Below are positions 44,108-44,201 of a stretch of 44,201 bases of DNA, in pieces. Origin of the DNA: CAMBRQ01 sp945870325 (GTDB lineage: Bacteria > Bacillota > Clostridia > Lachnospirales > Lachnospiraceae); the NCBI RefSeq assembly GCF_050313795.1, contig NZ_JBNPMC010000031.1, positions 1 to 44,201 on the forward strand. The letters are read 5' to 3'. Made by a program: the position numbers and the translations under genes. The first letter of the stretch is position 1. The number at the start of each line of letters is the position of its first letter. Below the pieces are notes generated by a model. It saw only the letters and a list, made by a program, of their open reading frames with translations. It ran no database searches and was not told the DNA's origin.

Positions 44108-44155
44108 GAGTCTATATCTGGCAATTATAAATTGTGCTGGATATAGACTCTTTTT
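44108..44155 (+). terminator. Strong terminator of rhaBAD
   Basis: GAGTCTATATC / GATATAGACTC arms (44108-44118 and 44140-44150) enclose an inner CAATT / AATTG stem and are followed by TTTTT (44151-44155). Confidence 0.9.
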
Positions 44156-44201
44156 ATAATGCGCGAAACAAAGAATTGAATTTTGTCTTGCTTCTTAGGT
44201 C

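Noticed and set aside
1..44201. tRNA, rRNA, CRISPR arrays, prophage or insertion sequence genes
   Set aside because: No cloverleaf, repeat-spacer array, integrase or transposase frame was recognised on either strand.

Overview
The window looks like a chromosomal segment of a gut Firmicute, most likely a Lachnospiraceae member (Blautia, Ruminococcus or Mediterraneibacter type). The basis is moderate GC, strong AGGAGG ribosome binding sites, cytoplasmic glycoside hydrolases without signal peptides, a GPH-type sugar symporter and several AraC regulators. It is a large plant- or microbe-glycan locus centred on L-rhamnose. It carries four GH78 (alpha-L-rhamnosidase type) genes, three GH3, one GH2, one intact GH43 plus GH43 remnants, two GH65 phosphorylase genes (one broken), an esterase, two metallo-beta-lactamase-fold hydrolases, beta-phosphoglucomutase and the rhamnose catabolic genes rhaB, rhaA and rhaD.

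Layout. 1-1776: end of a uracil-DNA-glycosylase-like gene, an AraC regulator and a 57-residue ORF, all on the minus strand. Unit A, 2051-6381: esterase, MBL hydrolase, GH78. 6511-9661: GH3 (minus) divergent from an AraC gene (plus), with a direct-repeat operator between them. Unit B, 9835-16761: GH78-like gene with an in-frame amber stop, GH2, GH78. 16841-18634: a DinJ/YafQ toxin-antitoxin pair and a MerR protein fused to a membrane domain. Unit C, 18924-21092: GH3. Unit D, 21291-24364: GPH symporter and GH43. 24528-24761: a 77-bp inverted repeat with nested hairpins. 24799-25938: AraC (minus). Unit E, 26151-38998: NagZ-like GH3, GH78, GH65, broken GH65, MBL, pgmB, broken GH43, a small membrane protein and a split ThrE-type exporter. 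Unit F, 39116-40099: AraC. Unit G, 40361-44036: rhaB-rhaA-rhaD, closed by a strong terminator.

How it fits together. Enzymes without signal peptides imply that small rhamnose-containing glycosides are imported, probably by the symporter, and dismantled inside the cell. Rhamnosidases and glucosidases would release monosaccharides. GH65 would release glucose 1-phosphate (perhaps from glucosyl-rhamnose), which PgmB converts to glucose 6-phosphate. RhaABD would take rhamnose to DHAP and lactaldehyde.

The most interesting signal is regulatory. The five plus-strand glycoside units A-E all begin with the same motif, ATGTCGG(A/G)T, and its first base lies exactly 50 bp (51 in unit B) upstream of a -10 box, with a second half-site at +24. 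This looks like an undescribed class II AraC regulon operator, and the divergent AraC gene at 24799-25938 is the best candidate regulator. A second theme is decay: one amber-split GH78, a GH65 and a GH43 each with an internal deletion plus frameshift, and a short GH43 scar behind unit A.
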